From contig CBFDBU010000010.1 of assembly GCA_965603125.1 (NCBI GenBank), forward strand, positions 33,413 to 97,412: a stretch of 64,000 nt of DNA, in the 5' to 3' direction. How positions within the stretch are numbered: position 1 is the first letter of the stretch; every line of letters starts with the position of its first letter. The notes below the pieces were generated by a model, which saw only the letters and a list, made by a program, of their open reading frames with translations, had not been told where the DNA came from and did not search any database. Both the position numbers and the translations under genes were made by a program. Below are positions 17,601-27,754 of this stretch, piece by piece. Source of the DNA: JAJRTA01 sp965603125. Its GTDB lineage: Bacteria > Zixibacteria > MSB-5A5 > GN15 > FEB-12.

Positions 17601-20600
17601 ACGATGGCTCGATTCACGATTACGGAAACGTCGTTGGAATTAGAGTTGGCGGTGGCAAAATCCATGTCACCGTCGTTGTCGAAATCAGCGGCAAAGACAG
17701 ATGTGGGGTAGTTACCGACCGGAAACGATATAAACTCAGTGAAAGTGCCATTGCCGTTGTTGGTGAGAACCAGCAGATCGTTGCTGTTACTGTTCGCCAC
17801 CACGAGGTCGAGGAAACCGTCGCCGTCGACGTCGGCTGCGAATACGGAAGACGGCCTGTCGCCGACGGCGTACCTGACCGTATCGACGAAGGTGCCGTCC
17901 TGTTTGTTCCTGAGAAACGAGATACTGTCACCTTTGGCGTTTGCAGTCACCAGGTCAACGTAGTCGTCGCCGGTGAACTCGGCTGCAATCACGCACACCG
18001 GGTCAAGACCGGCCACATACGCAGAGTCGAGGACAAATTCGCCGAAGCCGTTGTTCATCAGTACCGAAACGCTGTCGTGAAGGATGTTGGCGGTAACCAG
18101 GTCCAGGTCGTTGTCGTTGTCGAGGTCCGCGGCAACTACTGACTGCGGACTTATTCCCACCGCGAAATCACTGGGGCTGCCAAAGGTGCCGTCACCGTTA
18201 CCGACCAGCAGCGACACGTCGTTGGAACCCTCGTTGGAAGTGACCAGGTCGAGCTTGCCGTCCCCGTTGAGATCGGCGGCCAGGATACCGCCGGGATCGT
18301 CTCCGGTAGTGTACTCAACGTGAGCGGCAAAGCCGCCGCCTTCCTGGAGCAGCACTGAGACCTGGCTCGTGTTTCTATCGGCAGTAGCCAGATCGAGCAG
18401 GCCGTTACCATCCAGATCAGCCGCCACCACGGAGGCCGGACCGGAGGAGACTTCAAGGACGATATCGGGAAGGAAGGTACCGTCCCTGTCATTCAGCAGG
18501 ATAGAGACGCTGTTGGTGTCGGTGTTTGCGACCACCAGATCCAGAAAGTCGTCGTCGTTAATATAGGCTGAAAAGACCGAGGAGGGTTTCTCCCGCACCG
18601 GGTAGACCACTTGAGGACCATAGGTGTCCGACCCGTGGAGGGCCTCGGTCGTAAAGGACCAGATAAAAGCGGTGTCAAGAGAATAGCCCTCGAGAGTCTT
18701 GACGTCAGTTGTGAGCACGACCGTGACGAGTTCGCCCTCCTTGAAATCCACGTCAGGGTCGAGAGTCGCCGTCTGATCGTTGTAAGCAATGACACCCTGG
18801 TGCCGACCCGTGGAGCGAGCATTGACCACGAATGAGGTGGCGGTGATGGTCGCGTCATCCATATCCACGTCAAAAGTCACGGAGATGTCAGTTGCAACGG
18901 GTGTGTTTTTCGCGTTGGGCTCCGGTGACACGGACACGACATGGGGAATTGCCCGGTTGAAGAAAACCGTCACGGTGGAGTCGTATCTATCCGCCGTTGC
19001 CAGGTCAACATCACCGTCGCCGTCGTAGTCGGCGGCAAAGAGTGAATTGGGAGCTTCCCCGGTCGGAAAAAGCGACGGTGCCGAGAAGTTGCTAGCACCA
19101 TCGTTGAGGAGTACGGCAATGTCATCGGATTCGAAGTTGGCCACTGCCAGGTCCAGATCCCCATCACCGTCGTAGTCGGCGGCCGCGACCTGGGACGGAT
19201 TGTTACCGGCCTCGTACAGTTGCTGAGTGCCGAAAGTGCCGTCCTGGTTGTTCAGGAGAACCGAAACATCGTCGGACAGGCCGTTTGCCGTGACCAGGTC
19301 AGGAAGGGTGTCGCCGTTGACGTCGACTGCAATAACGGAATAGGGTATAGTGCCCACCATGTACCAAGCCTGGTCGGAGAAGTCGCCCTCGCCATCGCTC
19401 AGGAGAACCGAGACCCTGGCGGTGGCATCGTGCGAGACAGCCAGGTCAACGGCGCCATCCAGATTAAAGTCTTCCGCGCAGATGGAGTGGTTCTGCCAAC
19501 TGACGGGGACAACTGTCCGCGGATCGAACCCGCCCTGGCCGTCGTTCCAAAGGATAGAAATCTCAGCGGCATTGTGTTGAGAGGTCGCCAGATCAGGATA
19601 GCCGTCGGCGTTCAAATCGATCGCCACGACGCTGAACGGTTGAGTACCTACAGCGTACCGCAGATGCTGTTGATAGGTGCCGTCCCCATTATTCAGCAAG
19701 ACAGACACATTGTTACCGTACTGGTTGGCAGTAACCAGGTCCATATAGCCGTCACGGTCGATATCAGCGGCCACCACGCAATACGGAGCTTGGCCGACCG
19801 GGTATTGCGAATCAACGGCATACGTGCCGTCCCCGTTGTTGAAAAGGACCGAGACACTGTCGGACATCCATTCGGCAGTAGCCATGTCGATGTCTCCGTC
19901 ACCATCGAGGTCGGCCGCGAAAACCGACGCCGGAGCATCGTTCACCGCGTAGGCGGAGTCAACGGCAAAGGTGCCGAAGCCGCCGTCCACGGCGGTTGTG
20001 AAGGTCCAGGTCAGAGCACTCTCCACGGGAAACCCCTCGGATGTGAGGATGCCCTCGGTAGCCACAACCGTTACCGGCTCGCCGGCGCTGAAGTCAGTGC
20101 CGGGGTCAGCGGTGGCTGTCTGGGAGGGGCCGTCGTAGCTGATTGCGGCCGAGGATGGACCGGAGGATCGCCCGGTTATGACCAGGCTGCTACCGTCAAT
20201 GGACGAGCCGTTCATCTCGGCATCGAAAGTCACGGTGACATCCGTAGCGACGGAGACGTTCAGTTCTCCCGGCTCCGGCGTGACATCCACAATCTGAGCA
20301 ATCGTCCTGTTGAGCAGAACCGACACCTCATCGGAGTTTGCGTCGGCGGTAACCAAATCAACACCGCCGAAAGCATCTATGTCCGCGGCGCAGATAGAGT
20401 ACGGATACGCACCCGTTGGAAAGAAGCTGCTTGAGCCGAAGACGCCGCTCCCGTTGTTGTGCATGATCGAGATATTGTCGGTGTCCCGGTTACACGTGGC
20501 CAGATCCATGTCACCGTCACCGTCGACATCAGCAGCAACGACAGAACTGGGGTAATCACCGACAGCATAATTCACGGCTGCTGCAAAGCCGCCGGCACCG

Positions 20601-21742
20601 TTGTTTATCAGCACCGAAACGCTGTCGTGTTTAGTGGCCGTAACTGCCAAATCGAGGTACCCGTCGTCGTCGAGGTCGGCGGCGCACAGAGCGAACGGGT
20701 CGTGAGACACTTCGATGATAACAGCACCGGGTACGAAGCTGCCGGAGCCGTCGTTGGACAGCACGGTGACCGTGTTTCCGGTCTGGTTGGCGGTGGCGAG
20801 GTCAAGGTCATCATCGTTGTTCAGGTCGGCCACAACGATCGAGGTCGGGTTCTCGCCAACACTATAGTTGTCAGGCGGGGTTGCGAAGGTACCGTTGCCG
20901 TTATTGGAGAAAACAGACACGTTGCTGGAAAAGGCATTGGCCACCGCCAGATCCACGTCCCCGTCGCCGTCGATGTCGATGGCGCATACTGACAGTGGCT
21001 CGGTGCCGGCGATGTATGCCACGTGGTTCTGGAAGGTGCTGTCGCCATCATTGATGACGACCGAGATATTGTCCGTGTTGCGGTTGGCCGTCACCAGGTC
21101 GAGGTAGCCATCGCCGTCAAGATCAGCCGCACAGACGCCGAAAGGGTCCCCGCCTACTGCCAGAACGAGATCGTCGGAGAAAGTGCCGCCGCCCGCGTTG
21201 AATGCTACGGAGATGTTGTTGTCGCTGCCGTAGTTCGCTGTGACAATATCCGGTAGACCGTTACCGTCGACATCGGCCATTATCACCGTGCGCGGATCAT
21301 CCCCGACCGAGTAACTCGTATCCACGGCAAAAGTACCCACGCCATCGTCGGTGGCCGCAGTGAAAGACCAAAGGCAAGGGCTGCCCAGGGGATTGCCGAT
21401 GCTCGACTGAACAGCGGTCGTTAGTGCGATCAACACGACCTCTCCTTCGAAGAAGGCTGAGTCGGGATCGAATGTCGCGGTATAGGTCTGGTCGTCGTAG
21501 CTGTAGGTGCCGCTGTGCGGTCCCGAAGAGAGGCCGGCAATAATGAAAGAGGCACCGGTCAGTGTGGATGAATTCATGTCAATGTCAAAGGTCACCGAGA
21601 CGTCGGCCGTAGCTGACACATCAAGGTCGTTCCGGAGCGGTGATGTGGATGTTACTGTCGGCGTCTGGGCGAAAAGGGCAGCGTTGCCGACCAGCAACGC
21701 CGTGATCGCAGCAGTGATAGTGTTTCGCAGCTTCCTACGCAT
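14675..21742 (-). CDS. Giant secreted FG-GAP protein with five tandem modules and dockerin-like C-terminus
   Basis: 2355 aa. Ribosome-binding site AAGGAG precedes ATG 21742; the signal peptide ends near ALFAQ. The body is five near-equal modules of about 450 residues, starting near residues 28, 482, 936, 1384 and 1834. Each opens with a bacterial Ig-like (SbsA/Big_5) domain with the signature TDVSVTFDxxMN and a WSFTT end strand, then about seven FG-GAP/VCBS blades (AADLDGDGxLDLATAN, VSVLLNNGDGTF). The last 70 residues are a dockerin-like pair: CGDVNGD...DIADLVYLVDYMF twice, with GPEP spacers. It should be a long calcium-stabilised surface adhesin or structural fibre. The modular periodicity of about 1350 bp suggests growth by unequal recombination. 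Ligand and anchoring partner are not known. Confidence 0.9.
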   Translation of the reverse strand: MRRKLRNTITAAITALLVGNAALFAQTPTVTSTSPLRNDLDVSATADVSVTFDIDMNSSTLTGASFIIAGLSSGPHSGTYSYDDQTYTATFDPDSAFFEGEVVLIALTTAVQSSIGNPLGSPCLWSFTAATDDGVGTFAVDTSYSVGDDPRTVIMADVDGNGLPDIVTANYGSDNNISVAFNAGGGTFSDDLVLAVGGDPFGVCAADLDGDGYLDLVTANRNTDNISVVINDGDSTFQNHVAYIAGTEPLSVCAIDIDGDGDVDLAVANAFSSNVSVFSNNGNGTFATPPDNYSVGENPTSIVVADLNNDDDLDLATANQTGNTVTVLSNDGSGSFVPGAVIIEVSHDPFALCAADLDDDGYLDLAVTATKHDSVSVLINNGAGGFAAAVNYAVGDYPSSVVAADVDGDGDMDLATCNRDTDNISIMHNNGSGVFGSSSFFPTGAYPYSICAADIDAFGGVDLVTADANSDEVSVLLNRTIAQIVDVTPEPGELNVSVATDVTVTFDAEMNGSSIDGSSLVITGRSSGPSSAAISYDGPSQTATADPGTDFSAGEPVTVVATEGILTSEGFPVESALTWTFTTAVDGGFGTFAVDSAYAVNDAPASVFAADLDGDGDIDMATAEWMSDSVSVLFNNGDGTYAVDSQYPVGQAPYCVVAADIDRDGYMDLVTANQYGNNVSVLLNNGDGTYQQHLRYAVGTQPFSVVAIDLNADGYPDLATSQHNAAEISILWNDGQGGFDPRTVVPVSWQNHSICAEDFNLDGAVDLAVSHDATARVSVLLSDGEGDFSDQAWYMVGTIPYSVIAVDVNGDTLPDLVTANGLSDDVSVLLNNQDGTFGTQQLYEAGNNPSQVAAADYDGDGDLDLAVANFESDDIAVLLNDGASNFSAPSLFPTGEAPNSLFAADYDGDGDVDLATADRYDSTVTVFFNRAIPHVVSVSPEPNAKNTPVATDISVTFDVDMDDATITATSFVVNARSTGRHQGVIAYNDQTATLDPDVDFKEGELVTVVLTTDVKTLEGYSLDTAFIWSFTTEALHGSDTYGPQVVYPVREKPSSVFSAYINDDDFLDLVVANTDTNSVSILLNDRDGTFLPDIVLEVSSGPASVVAADLDGNGLLDLATADRNTSQVSVLLQEGGGFAAHVEYTTGDDPGGILAADLNGDGKLDLVTSNEGSNDVSLLVGNGDGTFGSPSDFAVGISPQSVVAADLDNDNDLDLVTANILHDSVSVLMNNGFGEFVLDSAYVAGLDPVCVIAAEFTGDDYVDLVTANAKGDSISFLRNKQDGTFVDTVRYAVGDRPSSVFAADVDGDGFLDLVVANSNSNDLLVLTNNGNGTFTEFISFPVGNYPTSVFAADFDNDGDMDFATANSNSNDVSVIVNRAIVEITELTPAPNELNLPPSTDISVTFNYSMNGDSFHDSSFVVYSSLTGKHSGTISYDDPTMTATFDPVVNFDHGEVVTMIVTSDVKSIQDYPLDTSHTWSFTTIVNEGIGTFAVDSAYEVKEEPTCVIAACLNDDAFPDLVVANAASDSLSVLLSNGDGTFSPQALYEVGDNPISVVAADMDGNGSLDLVSANYDEDSVSILLNNGNGTFATQTKVVVGSKPRSVFAADLSGDGYVDLGVVNMLSSNVSVLLNNGDSTFAEQSVYETGLSPQSVCAADLNDDGALDLATADSSGTVSLLLNNGDGTGFNLDSAYSVDGGPMALLAADLNDDGHLDLATADHSTDSVSILISNQDGTFADCVNYAVGSEPLSIATADLDADGDLDLTTANFGSASVSVLLNNDDGTFAEHAAYDAGEGPLSVFAADLQIDGDIDLVVANASANTVSVLWNRALFQIASVWPPPNRADIASDADISVTFNDDVEASSFNSSSLIVMAKSKGLQHGSFSYDAPSRTASFHPDSTFKAGEVVTAVLLPEVNSAEGYPLDSGRVWSFTARAVRSAGSFGDHLDNSIGVSPRGAFAADFDGDGHLDIATANLLFHTVSIMLNAGDSTFVLDATYSVGNSPYSVFSGDFDGDDDMDLATANGGEDSVTILINDGTGDFGNEVTYQVGLNPRSLFAADLDGDGDLDLATANTGEDSVTILKNDGLGVFTLDSAYVVGDHPYCIFAGDFDNDGDIDLVTANKFDGSVSILMNNGNGVFAPAVVYPVGVFPQSVFAADLTGNDRLDLAAANVTSGDVSVLYNNGEGSFSPGATYDVGDIPYSLVAADLDGDGDIDLATANGVSNDVSVLRNSGGGIYNSSRQYATGINPQVVVAADFDGDGDLDLVTVNENTQDMSLLLNKDEEYICGDVNGDWQEVIDIADLVYLVDYMFNQGPEPPDLRAANMDGENGTLIDIADLVYLVDYMFVNGPEPICDL

Positions 21743-21903
21743 GATCGCTCCTTATTATCAAAGCAGTGCTTATCTTCAGTCCTGTTTTCCGATTCATCGG
21801 GCGTCGTCGCTCCCGATCGACCGGTCACGGATCCCGCGACTTCAGCGGGACCCGCTAAACCTATCCGTTCATTCTCCTTTCCATGTTCATGCCCGGCTCC
21901 ACT

Positions 21904-24900
21904 CTATGGGCAACTGACGGGCGGCGGGTCGCCATTGAACATAAAGTCCACTAGGTAGACCAGGTCGTCGATAGCCAGCACACCGCCCCCGTCGCCGTTT
22001 ACGTCCGATTCGTCAAAACAGACCGGCGCCGGGCCCTGATTGAACATGTAGTCGACAAGGTAAACCAAATCCGCTATGTCAATCAACACGGCGTTATCGT
22101 AGTTGATATCGCCTCTTATCGGCGGGATACAGCACTCACCGATTCTTCGGTACAGACCGGCCGGTCCCGGCGCCTGCACGGGAGAATCGAAGCCGAACTT
22201 CAGATAAGCGAAATTGATTATCTCAGCACCGGACATTAGGCCCTGATCGGGATTCACAGAATAAGTGATATAGCCTTCACCGTCCGGGGGCGACACGTTT
22301 GGCGGCAGGTAGATCTTATCGCAGTACCATGTAAGCTCGCCGGTCAGAACGTCGAATCCCACGAACCTGCAGGCTTCCGGATGACTCATCTCCCCGATGC
22401 TGAGGGAACTGGAACTCCAATCAAGGTTGACATCGAGCGTGTCAACAATCTCAATAGATGAGATCGGTGCGGTAGCCTCTGCTGCATTCTCGAAAGCTAT
22501 CGTATACGAGAGTCGCTGATCCGGCTCTATGGCATAGGCCAGATTAGTCCCGTTGGGAGAAGCCAACTTGTCGGCACTGTAGGCAGTTCGCGTGCCCGAT
22601 TTAGAGGGGTTGGTCACGATCTGGGCGTGGCGAACGTAGTCGTTGCGGCTGTTGCCGTCCGCGGTAGTAGTCGATAGCCACATCTCCGTGACCAGCGTGT
22701 CAAAACCGGGCGTTACCTGGGATGACAGCGTACCATAGGGTACGATGCGATTCCAGTCATTGGAAGGTTCAATCGTGCCCAGCGACATTACTATCGTATC
22801 ACCCACAAAGCTGTACTGGCCTGGGTTTATGACGGCCCCGGAGGAATCTCTGATTCCCTCAAACGCCATCGCAGCCGGAAGGAGCACCTTCAGAGTGCAG
22901 TCCTCGGCGGGTAGATTGCCGGCGTTGTGGAATGAACACCAGTACCAGATATCATACCCGGGCCGGGAACCCCAGGCGTTGATATTGACCTCGGCGTACA
23001 GATCGGACCACAGAATGTTCCGCACCTGGATGAACTCAAGCTTCTTGTGGGGGTTCGATTCTTCCACGGCGTTGCGCACTGTAAGAGTGACTTCAAACCG
23101 TCCGGGATAGCCGTACTTGTGGGTCGGATTCTGGACGGAACTGTGCTGGCCGTCACCGAAGTCCCAGTCCCACCAATCGGGGGCGCCGGTTGTATCGGCG
23201 TAGAACTGGAACACCGTCGACGTATCACCGGCCGTCGGGGTGGCCGTGAAGTCGGCAACCAGGTCGATCGGGTCAACAACCGTGAAGCAGTATGGTCCAC
23301 CCCAATCCGGTACGTAGGTCTCGCTGCCCGTCGCCCAGATCCATTCGTTGCTGGGAGGATACCAGGTCGAATCCAGGCAGACTTCAGCGCCGCGGAACTT
23401 GGCATCAATAGGATCGAGGGTGATAGTGTATGCCACTATGTCAAGACCGTTAGGCACGCCGACACCCTGCAGGGCGTATCCTCCAAACCCGGTAGTGTCG
23501 CCACTCGCGCCGAAACTATTGACAAACCGGCCGCCATCAAGGCTGGTGGAATCGTCGAAACCGCTTGTGCTGACTGCGCTGCTCACACTTATCGGAGTTC
23601 CGGTGGGCGAGTAGATGCGGAAACCGTTCGTCAGGCCGGGGATATCAGTACCCTTGGTGGCGATTACGTTCGAGACCCTGATGTGGAACGTGATCGGTTC
23701 ACCCGCTCTTATGTAGCGGCTTGAATGATAGAGCCCGTCAACGTAGTCAAGGTATACGTTTCCGCCAGGCTGCGTAGAGCGGCTGGTCTGCTTTCCGCCG
23801 ATGGGAGGGGGAGGGGGGGGACCGCCTTGAAACAGGTAGCCCACCAGGTACGTCAGGTCTCCCACATCCACACCAGGCACTCCATCCATGTCCGCTGCTT
23901 CCATTATCGGCGGCGGCGGCCCACTCCCGAACAGGTATGCAACCAGGTAGGTGATATCGCCGACGTTAACACGGCTGTCGTCGTTGACATCACCGCAGAC
24001 GTAGACCGGTTCCGGCCTGATATGGTCGTCGTACCACTGATGGCAGGCCTCAGCATCGGCGATAAAGGCTGCATAGTTGACGTTGCTGGTGATCATGCAC
24101 TTGTAGACCTCTAACGTGTCATCCGGGCCAAGGGTGTAATCCCAGCGGAATGTCATCACCGCGTGCAGATCGGCATCAACCGAATCCGAGAGCACATAAC
24201 CTTCGTTGTTGGCCATGTACATGTATATCGAATCCGGAACGAACGCGCCCGCGGGATAGACCTGGGTCGAGTTGTCCATTGTGTAGCAGCCGTACTGCTC
24301 ACCCGCCGGTTCACCGTTCTCTAAGATTTGCAGCAGCTCGATGCCGCCGTAACGATCACTGTTGTTCATGCACTCGTAAGCATCATCCTGGTCCCACTCC
24401 GAACCCTGCTGATAAATCAGGCGGAGGCCGGGATCGAAACCGCAGCGGTTACGAGCCGCCGAGTCGGAGGGAATATCCCAATCGATCGCCTCACCAATGG
24501 CCAGACCCTCGTGCGTCTCGCCATCCTGGGCGTAGACCTTCATGTACTGAATCAGGAAGTGACAACTGTCAACCGCCGCGCGCGGCGCAATCCAGTTATT
24601 CTCAAACATGATACCAGAGTCACGCGTCACGAACGAAGACTGGAACACCTCGTAGTCGCCCATGTCGGTCGGCGGCGTGTGGCTCCATGGGAAGAAACCA
24701 TTATCAGAGAGGTAACCGTCGCCGAAGATCGACCAGTTGCAGCGGACCGTGTCGGTCGCATCCATCCAGCAGATCACCGGTGAGGCGTCATTGACATAGA
24801 TCGTGGCGTTACCCGGAATGGTGTCACCCGGACTGCCTTCCTCGGCGTCGTCACAGTCACCATAGTCGAAGTAATCCATGTTGACCTGCCCGATGCCCTG

Positions 24901-27201
24901 TTGACCCCAGTTGCCGTTGTTGCCAACAGTCAGAGCCATGCATGCGTCTTCGTCACCGGCATAAATGGTATCCCAGACCGGCGTTATAACCGTGTCCACA
25001 ACCCGGTGCTCGATCTCAATGGTGTCGGGACCGGTTACATGGTTACCGCCTATGATCAGACGACCGGAAAGAATAGTCACCATGCCCGGGTCGCCACCAA
25101 CCGTACCCAGGGCATTAATGTACACCTGACCGGTCATAATACCGGCAAGACCAGACGGAAGGACGACGGTACCCTGCAAGTTGCCCGAAACATCCAGCCA
25201 GCCGGCAGGCCCTTCATCTTCTTCAGGTGTCACCGTGAAGGTAGCAGCCGAGTTACCCGTGTTCTCCAGCACCAGATCGGTGTCATGGATCACGTATTGA
25301 TGGGACCAGGAGGGGAAACCAATTGAGGTCCACGACGGCGCCAGCAGAGGCGTCGCCTCCGGGTCCACACAGACCAACTGGAATGATTGCACGTTAGCAT
25401 TCTGCCAAGAGCCCTCATTCTGGACAATAGCACCCGCATCCGGGTCACTGATGTACTGCACGCTCATATACCAACCGTTGTCTACGGCAAGATCCCCCGC
25501 AGGGAGCAATATCTCAGCTCCCGTCATGTCGTCGCCGACAATGTTGGTGCCAAAGCGCGCCATCGACGGCCAGTGATCCGACTCACAGCGACCACCCGTG
25601 CCGCTGGCGGAGTCACAACCCGGCGTATGCGAGTTGGTCAGGTTACGAGGCAGATCCCAGGTCAGACCACCATCGTCCGAAACAGCCAGGTACAGTTCGC
25701 CGTTGGCCGAACCTACCACGTCCCCAGTCTGAGCACGGGCAGCACAGTCGTCCATCATGATATTGGGATCGTTGAACTGAACCCACAGGTAATACAGCCT
25801 GCCGTTGCACTCGGAAATGGTCATCTTGGAACCATTCATCTGCCAGGCGCCACCGTTACAGGTCGTTTGGTTCCAGTCCAGGTTCCCGGCGGTACGAATG
25901 ATGGCGTTGTCAGTCTGCGGGTCAGGCCCGTCGAAACCTCCAGTCCCCAGGTTCTCACCCCAGTGGAACATACGGCAGTTCAGACCGATGTAACCGCCAC
26001 TACCGGCGTCAGCCGGCCAGATACGGCCGCTCCAGCCAATATGCAGAGCGTTAACACCGTTGGCCGCATCCTGCGTGATCAGGGCCGACAGGTCGGTGTA
26101 AGGACGGAAACCAGCCTCACCGTCAACGTTCTTGGTCACGTTAACACGAGGATTGAAGTCAGCGCCGTAGTTGTCCGAAATCTGGTAGTAGATATCATTG
26201 TCCAGCTGGACAAAGGGCGAGGTACCGGAACAGGTGTCGCAGTCACCGTCATTGGGCAGGTTGCCCGTCCAGACCAGGGCCATCTTGCCGTCGGTCATGG
26301 AGCAGGCCACATCCTGCGAGAGATCATAAATGGTGTCGATCACGTAAGGCGGATAATCCCAGGCGCCATCCATTCCAATTCCCACCTTGCGGAAATAGTA
26401 GATCACCAGTTGGTCACCTGCGCCTGGTGAGGAGGATTGCGCAATCACGTGTGTTACCGGCTCGTGCCCGGCCACGTCATGATAACGCATGGCCGGCCAG
26501 GACGCCGAATTCCCCGTCATGGCGGGATAGGACTGCACACTGTCAGGCACACGGGAAGTTAGACCGAAATAGGCGCACATCGGACAGTAATCGTAGTACA
26601 CCTGGCTAGCGCAGCCGCTCCCCTGGTTGTTGTGGCAGATTATGACGGCTTGGTTTGCGGCCTGAAGAATGGTTTCACCCTCAGTCCGCAGCATCTGGGT
26701 CACATCAAGACCGCCGCCTGCGGCATATTCACTCGGAGACTGAACGGACACCCCCAGGCCAGGATAAAGTTGCGTGCCGGTCTGACCCATGTAGCAGTTG
26801 TAGTAGATATGATAATCTTCCAGAACCGGACCCGGCAACTGCATATAGCAGTAATGAATCGCGAAGCCATAATCCATACCGTCACCCAAGTCAGGACCCC
26901 AACCCCAGTCGACCATGCGGCCCATCGAGCCGTTACGCTGTTGGTCGTACCAGGTCTCACCGACCTTGACTCCGGGAGATGCCGTGGCGACCCCGGCACC
27001 GCCTAAAGACATAGCCGGTGCGCTTCTGTCTGGGGCGGCTGTCGACCTGGTTTCATCCGGAAACACGTATTGCATCGCCCGCGCTACATGGGGATTGGCA
27101 ATGTCGCTCTCCTGCGGGGAGTCTTTCCCCGAAACCGGAGCAACCAGCATGACAACGGCAAATGCGGTAATCATCGTCCGTGAAAAAACTCCTCCTGTCA
27201 T
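21904..27201 (-). CDS. Giant secreted protein with PKD domain and two dockerin-like pairs
   Basis: 1765 aa. Strong ribosome-binding site GGAGGAGGTT before ATG 27201; the signal peptide ends near APVSG. The first about 1050 residues are an aromatic-, Asp- and Asn-rich region unlike any family I can name, with paired cysteines (CDTCSGTS, CPMCAYF). A first dockerin-like pair follows (CGDVNDDSRVNVGDITYLVAYLF, split across two repeats), then a proline run, a beta-sandwich segment, and a PKD domain (WWDWDFGDGQHSSVQNPTHKYG). Next comes a region resembling repeat adhesin modules, and a terminal dockerin-like pair ending MFNGDPPPVSCP. Only 161 bp separate it from the 2355-aa gene downstream on the same strand. 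A secreted or surface role is clear; an enzymatic role is not. Confidence 0.82.
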   Translation of the reverse strand: MTGGVFSRTMITAFAVVMLVAPVSGKDSPQESDIANPHVARAMQYVFPDETRSTAAPDRSAPAMSLGGAGVATASPGVKVGETWYDQQRNGSMGRMVDWGWGPDLGDGMDYGFAIHYCYMQLPGPVLEDYHIYYNCYMGQTGTQLYPGLGVSVQSPSEYAAGGGLDVTQMLRTEGETILQAANQAVIICHNNQGSGCASQVYYDYCPMCAYFGLTSRVPDSVQSYPAMTGNSASWPAMRYHDVAGHEPVTHVIAQSSSPGAGDQLVIYYFRKVGIGMDGAWDYPPYVIDTIYDLSQDVACSMTDGKMALVWTGNLPNDGDCDTCSGTSPFVQLDNDIYYQISDNYGADFNPRVNVTKNVDGEAGFRPYTDLSALITQDAANGVNALHIGWSGRIWPADAGSGGYIGLNCRMFHWGENLGTGGFDGPDPQTDNAIIRTAGNLDWNQTTCNGGAWQMNGSKMTISECNGRLYYLWVQFNDPNIMMDDCAARAQTGDVVGSANGELYLAVSDDGGLTWDLPRNLTNSHTPGCDSASGTGGRCESDHWPSMARFGTNIVGDDMTGAEILLPAGDLAVDNGWYMSVQYISDPDAGAIVQNEGSWQNANVQSFQLVCVDPEATPLLAPSWTSIGFPSWSHQYVIHDTDLVLENTGNSAATFTVTPEEDEGPAGWLDVSGNLQGTVVLPSGLAGIMTGQVYINALGTVGGDPGMVTILSGRLIIGGNHVTGPDTIEIEHRVVDTVITPVWDTIYAGDEDACMALTVGNNGNWGQQGIGQVNMDYFDYGDCDDAEEGSPGDTIPGNATIYVNDASPVICWMDATDTVRCNWSIFGDGYLSDNGFFPWSHTPPTDMGDYEVFQSSFVTRDSGIMFENNWIAPRAAVDSCHFLIQYMKVYAQDGETHEGLAIGEAIDWDIPSDSAARNRCGFDPGLRLIYQQGSEWDQDDAYECMNNSDRYGGIELLQILENGEPAGEQYGCYTMDNSTQVYPAGAFVPDSIYMYMANNEGYVLSDSVDADLHAVMTFRWDYTLGPDDTLEVYKCMITSNVNYAAFIADAEACHQWYDDHIRPEPVYVCGDVNDDSRVNVGDITYLVAYLFGSGPPPPIMEAADMDGVPGVDVGDLTYLVGYLFQGGPPPPPPIGGKQTSRSTQPGGNVYLDYVDGLYHSSRYIRAGEPITFHIRVSNVIATKGTDIPGLTNGFRIYSPTGTPISVSSAVSTSGFDDSTSLDGGRFVNSFGASGDTTGFGGYALQGVGVPNGLDIVAYTITLDPIDAKFRGAEVCLDSTWYPPSNEWIWATGSETYVPDWGGPYCFTVVDPIDLVADFTATPTAGDTSTVFQFYADTTGAPDWWDWDFGDGQHSSVQNPTHKYGYPGRFEVTLTVRNAVEESNPHKKLEFIQVRNILWSDLYAEVNINAWGSRPGYDIWYWCSFHNAGNLPAEDCTLKVLLPAAMAFEGIRDSSGAVINPGQYSFVGDTIVMSLGTIEPSNDWNRIVPYGTLSSQVTPGFDTLVTEMWLSTTTADGNSRNDYVRHAQIVTNPSKSGTRTAYSADKLASPNGTNLAYAIEPDQRLSYTIAFENAAEATAPISSIEIVDTLDVNLDWSSSSLSIGEMSHPEACRFVGFDVLTGELTWYCDKIYLPPNVSPPDGEGYITYSVNPDQGLMSGAEIINFAYLKFGFDSPVQAPGPAGLYRRIGECCIPPIRGDINYDNAVLIDIADLVYLVDYMFNQGPAPVCFDESDVNGDGGGVLAIDDLVYLVDFMFNGDPPPVSCP

Positions 27202-27754
27202 CTTAACCTCCTCCAGGAAAAAGACGTATCTCGATCAGATTTGAGTATTGGCCTATACATGGCCGTTGCGTCTACATTTACTCCGGCCTCAAGCCGGAAC
27301 CGGGATTATTCCCTGCATACTATAATTAGAGTTAGCTATTTCTCTGGCCCTGACTCCTGTATCGATCCGTAACGCGGGACCGTGGGGATGCTGCAACCCC
27401 TGGTAAGTTAGAGGAGTCGCCCGCGACACCCCATTAACCGTATCCGACATTTTAAATATATGGAGCCCATCCGCTTCTGTCAAGTGGAAAGAGCCGCGTC
27501 TGAGGCCTGCGGACCTCGTTCACCTATAGTGGAGAAGGGAATCCCGACGTTCGGATATCACGCGGCCGCTTCCGCGAAACGCCCTTAGTAGCTTGTTGAA
27601 AAAGCACTTTTTGACATATATGGAGTCAGTCGGATTCGTCATAAGCGTGCCATCAGGCATTCTGAGGCCGTCCGAAGAGATCAATTTTGTTGAATTATGA
27701 GTTATGGGGTAGGACTGTGGGTATAGATATGCGAGTGACATAGGAGTTGTTGAT
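27202..27754. other. Intergenic region with a transposon-end-like motif
   Basis: No convincing gene. It holds the upstream region of the 1765-aa protein, a small hairpin CCGGC CTCAA GCCGG near 27284, and the motif GCTTGTTGAAAAAG at 27591-27604, which recurs near 32854 (inverted) and in a variant at 60299. The motif may be a worn insertion-sequence end belonging to the remnant that follows. Confidence 0.4.

Noticed and set aside
14543..20434. Long plus-strand open frames (up to about 400 codons) opposite the giant FG-GAP gene
   Set aside because: They mirror the repeated Asp/Gly codons of the sense gene and recur with the same repeat period.
25387..26430. 347-codon plus-strand frame opposite the 1765-aa protein
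   Set aside because: No domain and no ribosome-binding site; the sense strand has a signal peptide, PKD and dockerin-like domains.
27289..27483. Small minus-strand open frame before the 1765-aa protein gene
   Set aside because: Low-information sequence without ribosome-binding site, signal or homology; likely chance.
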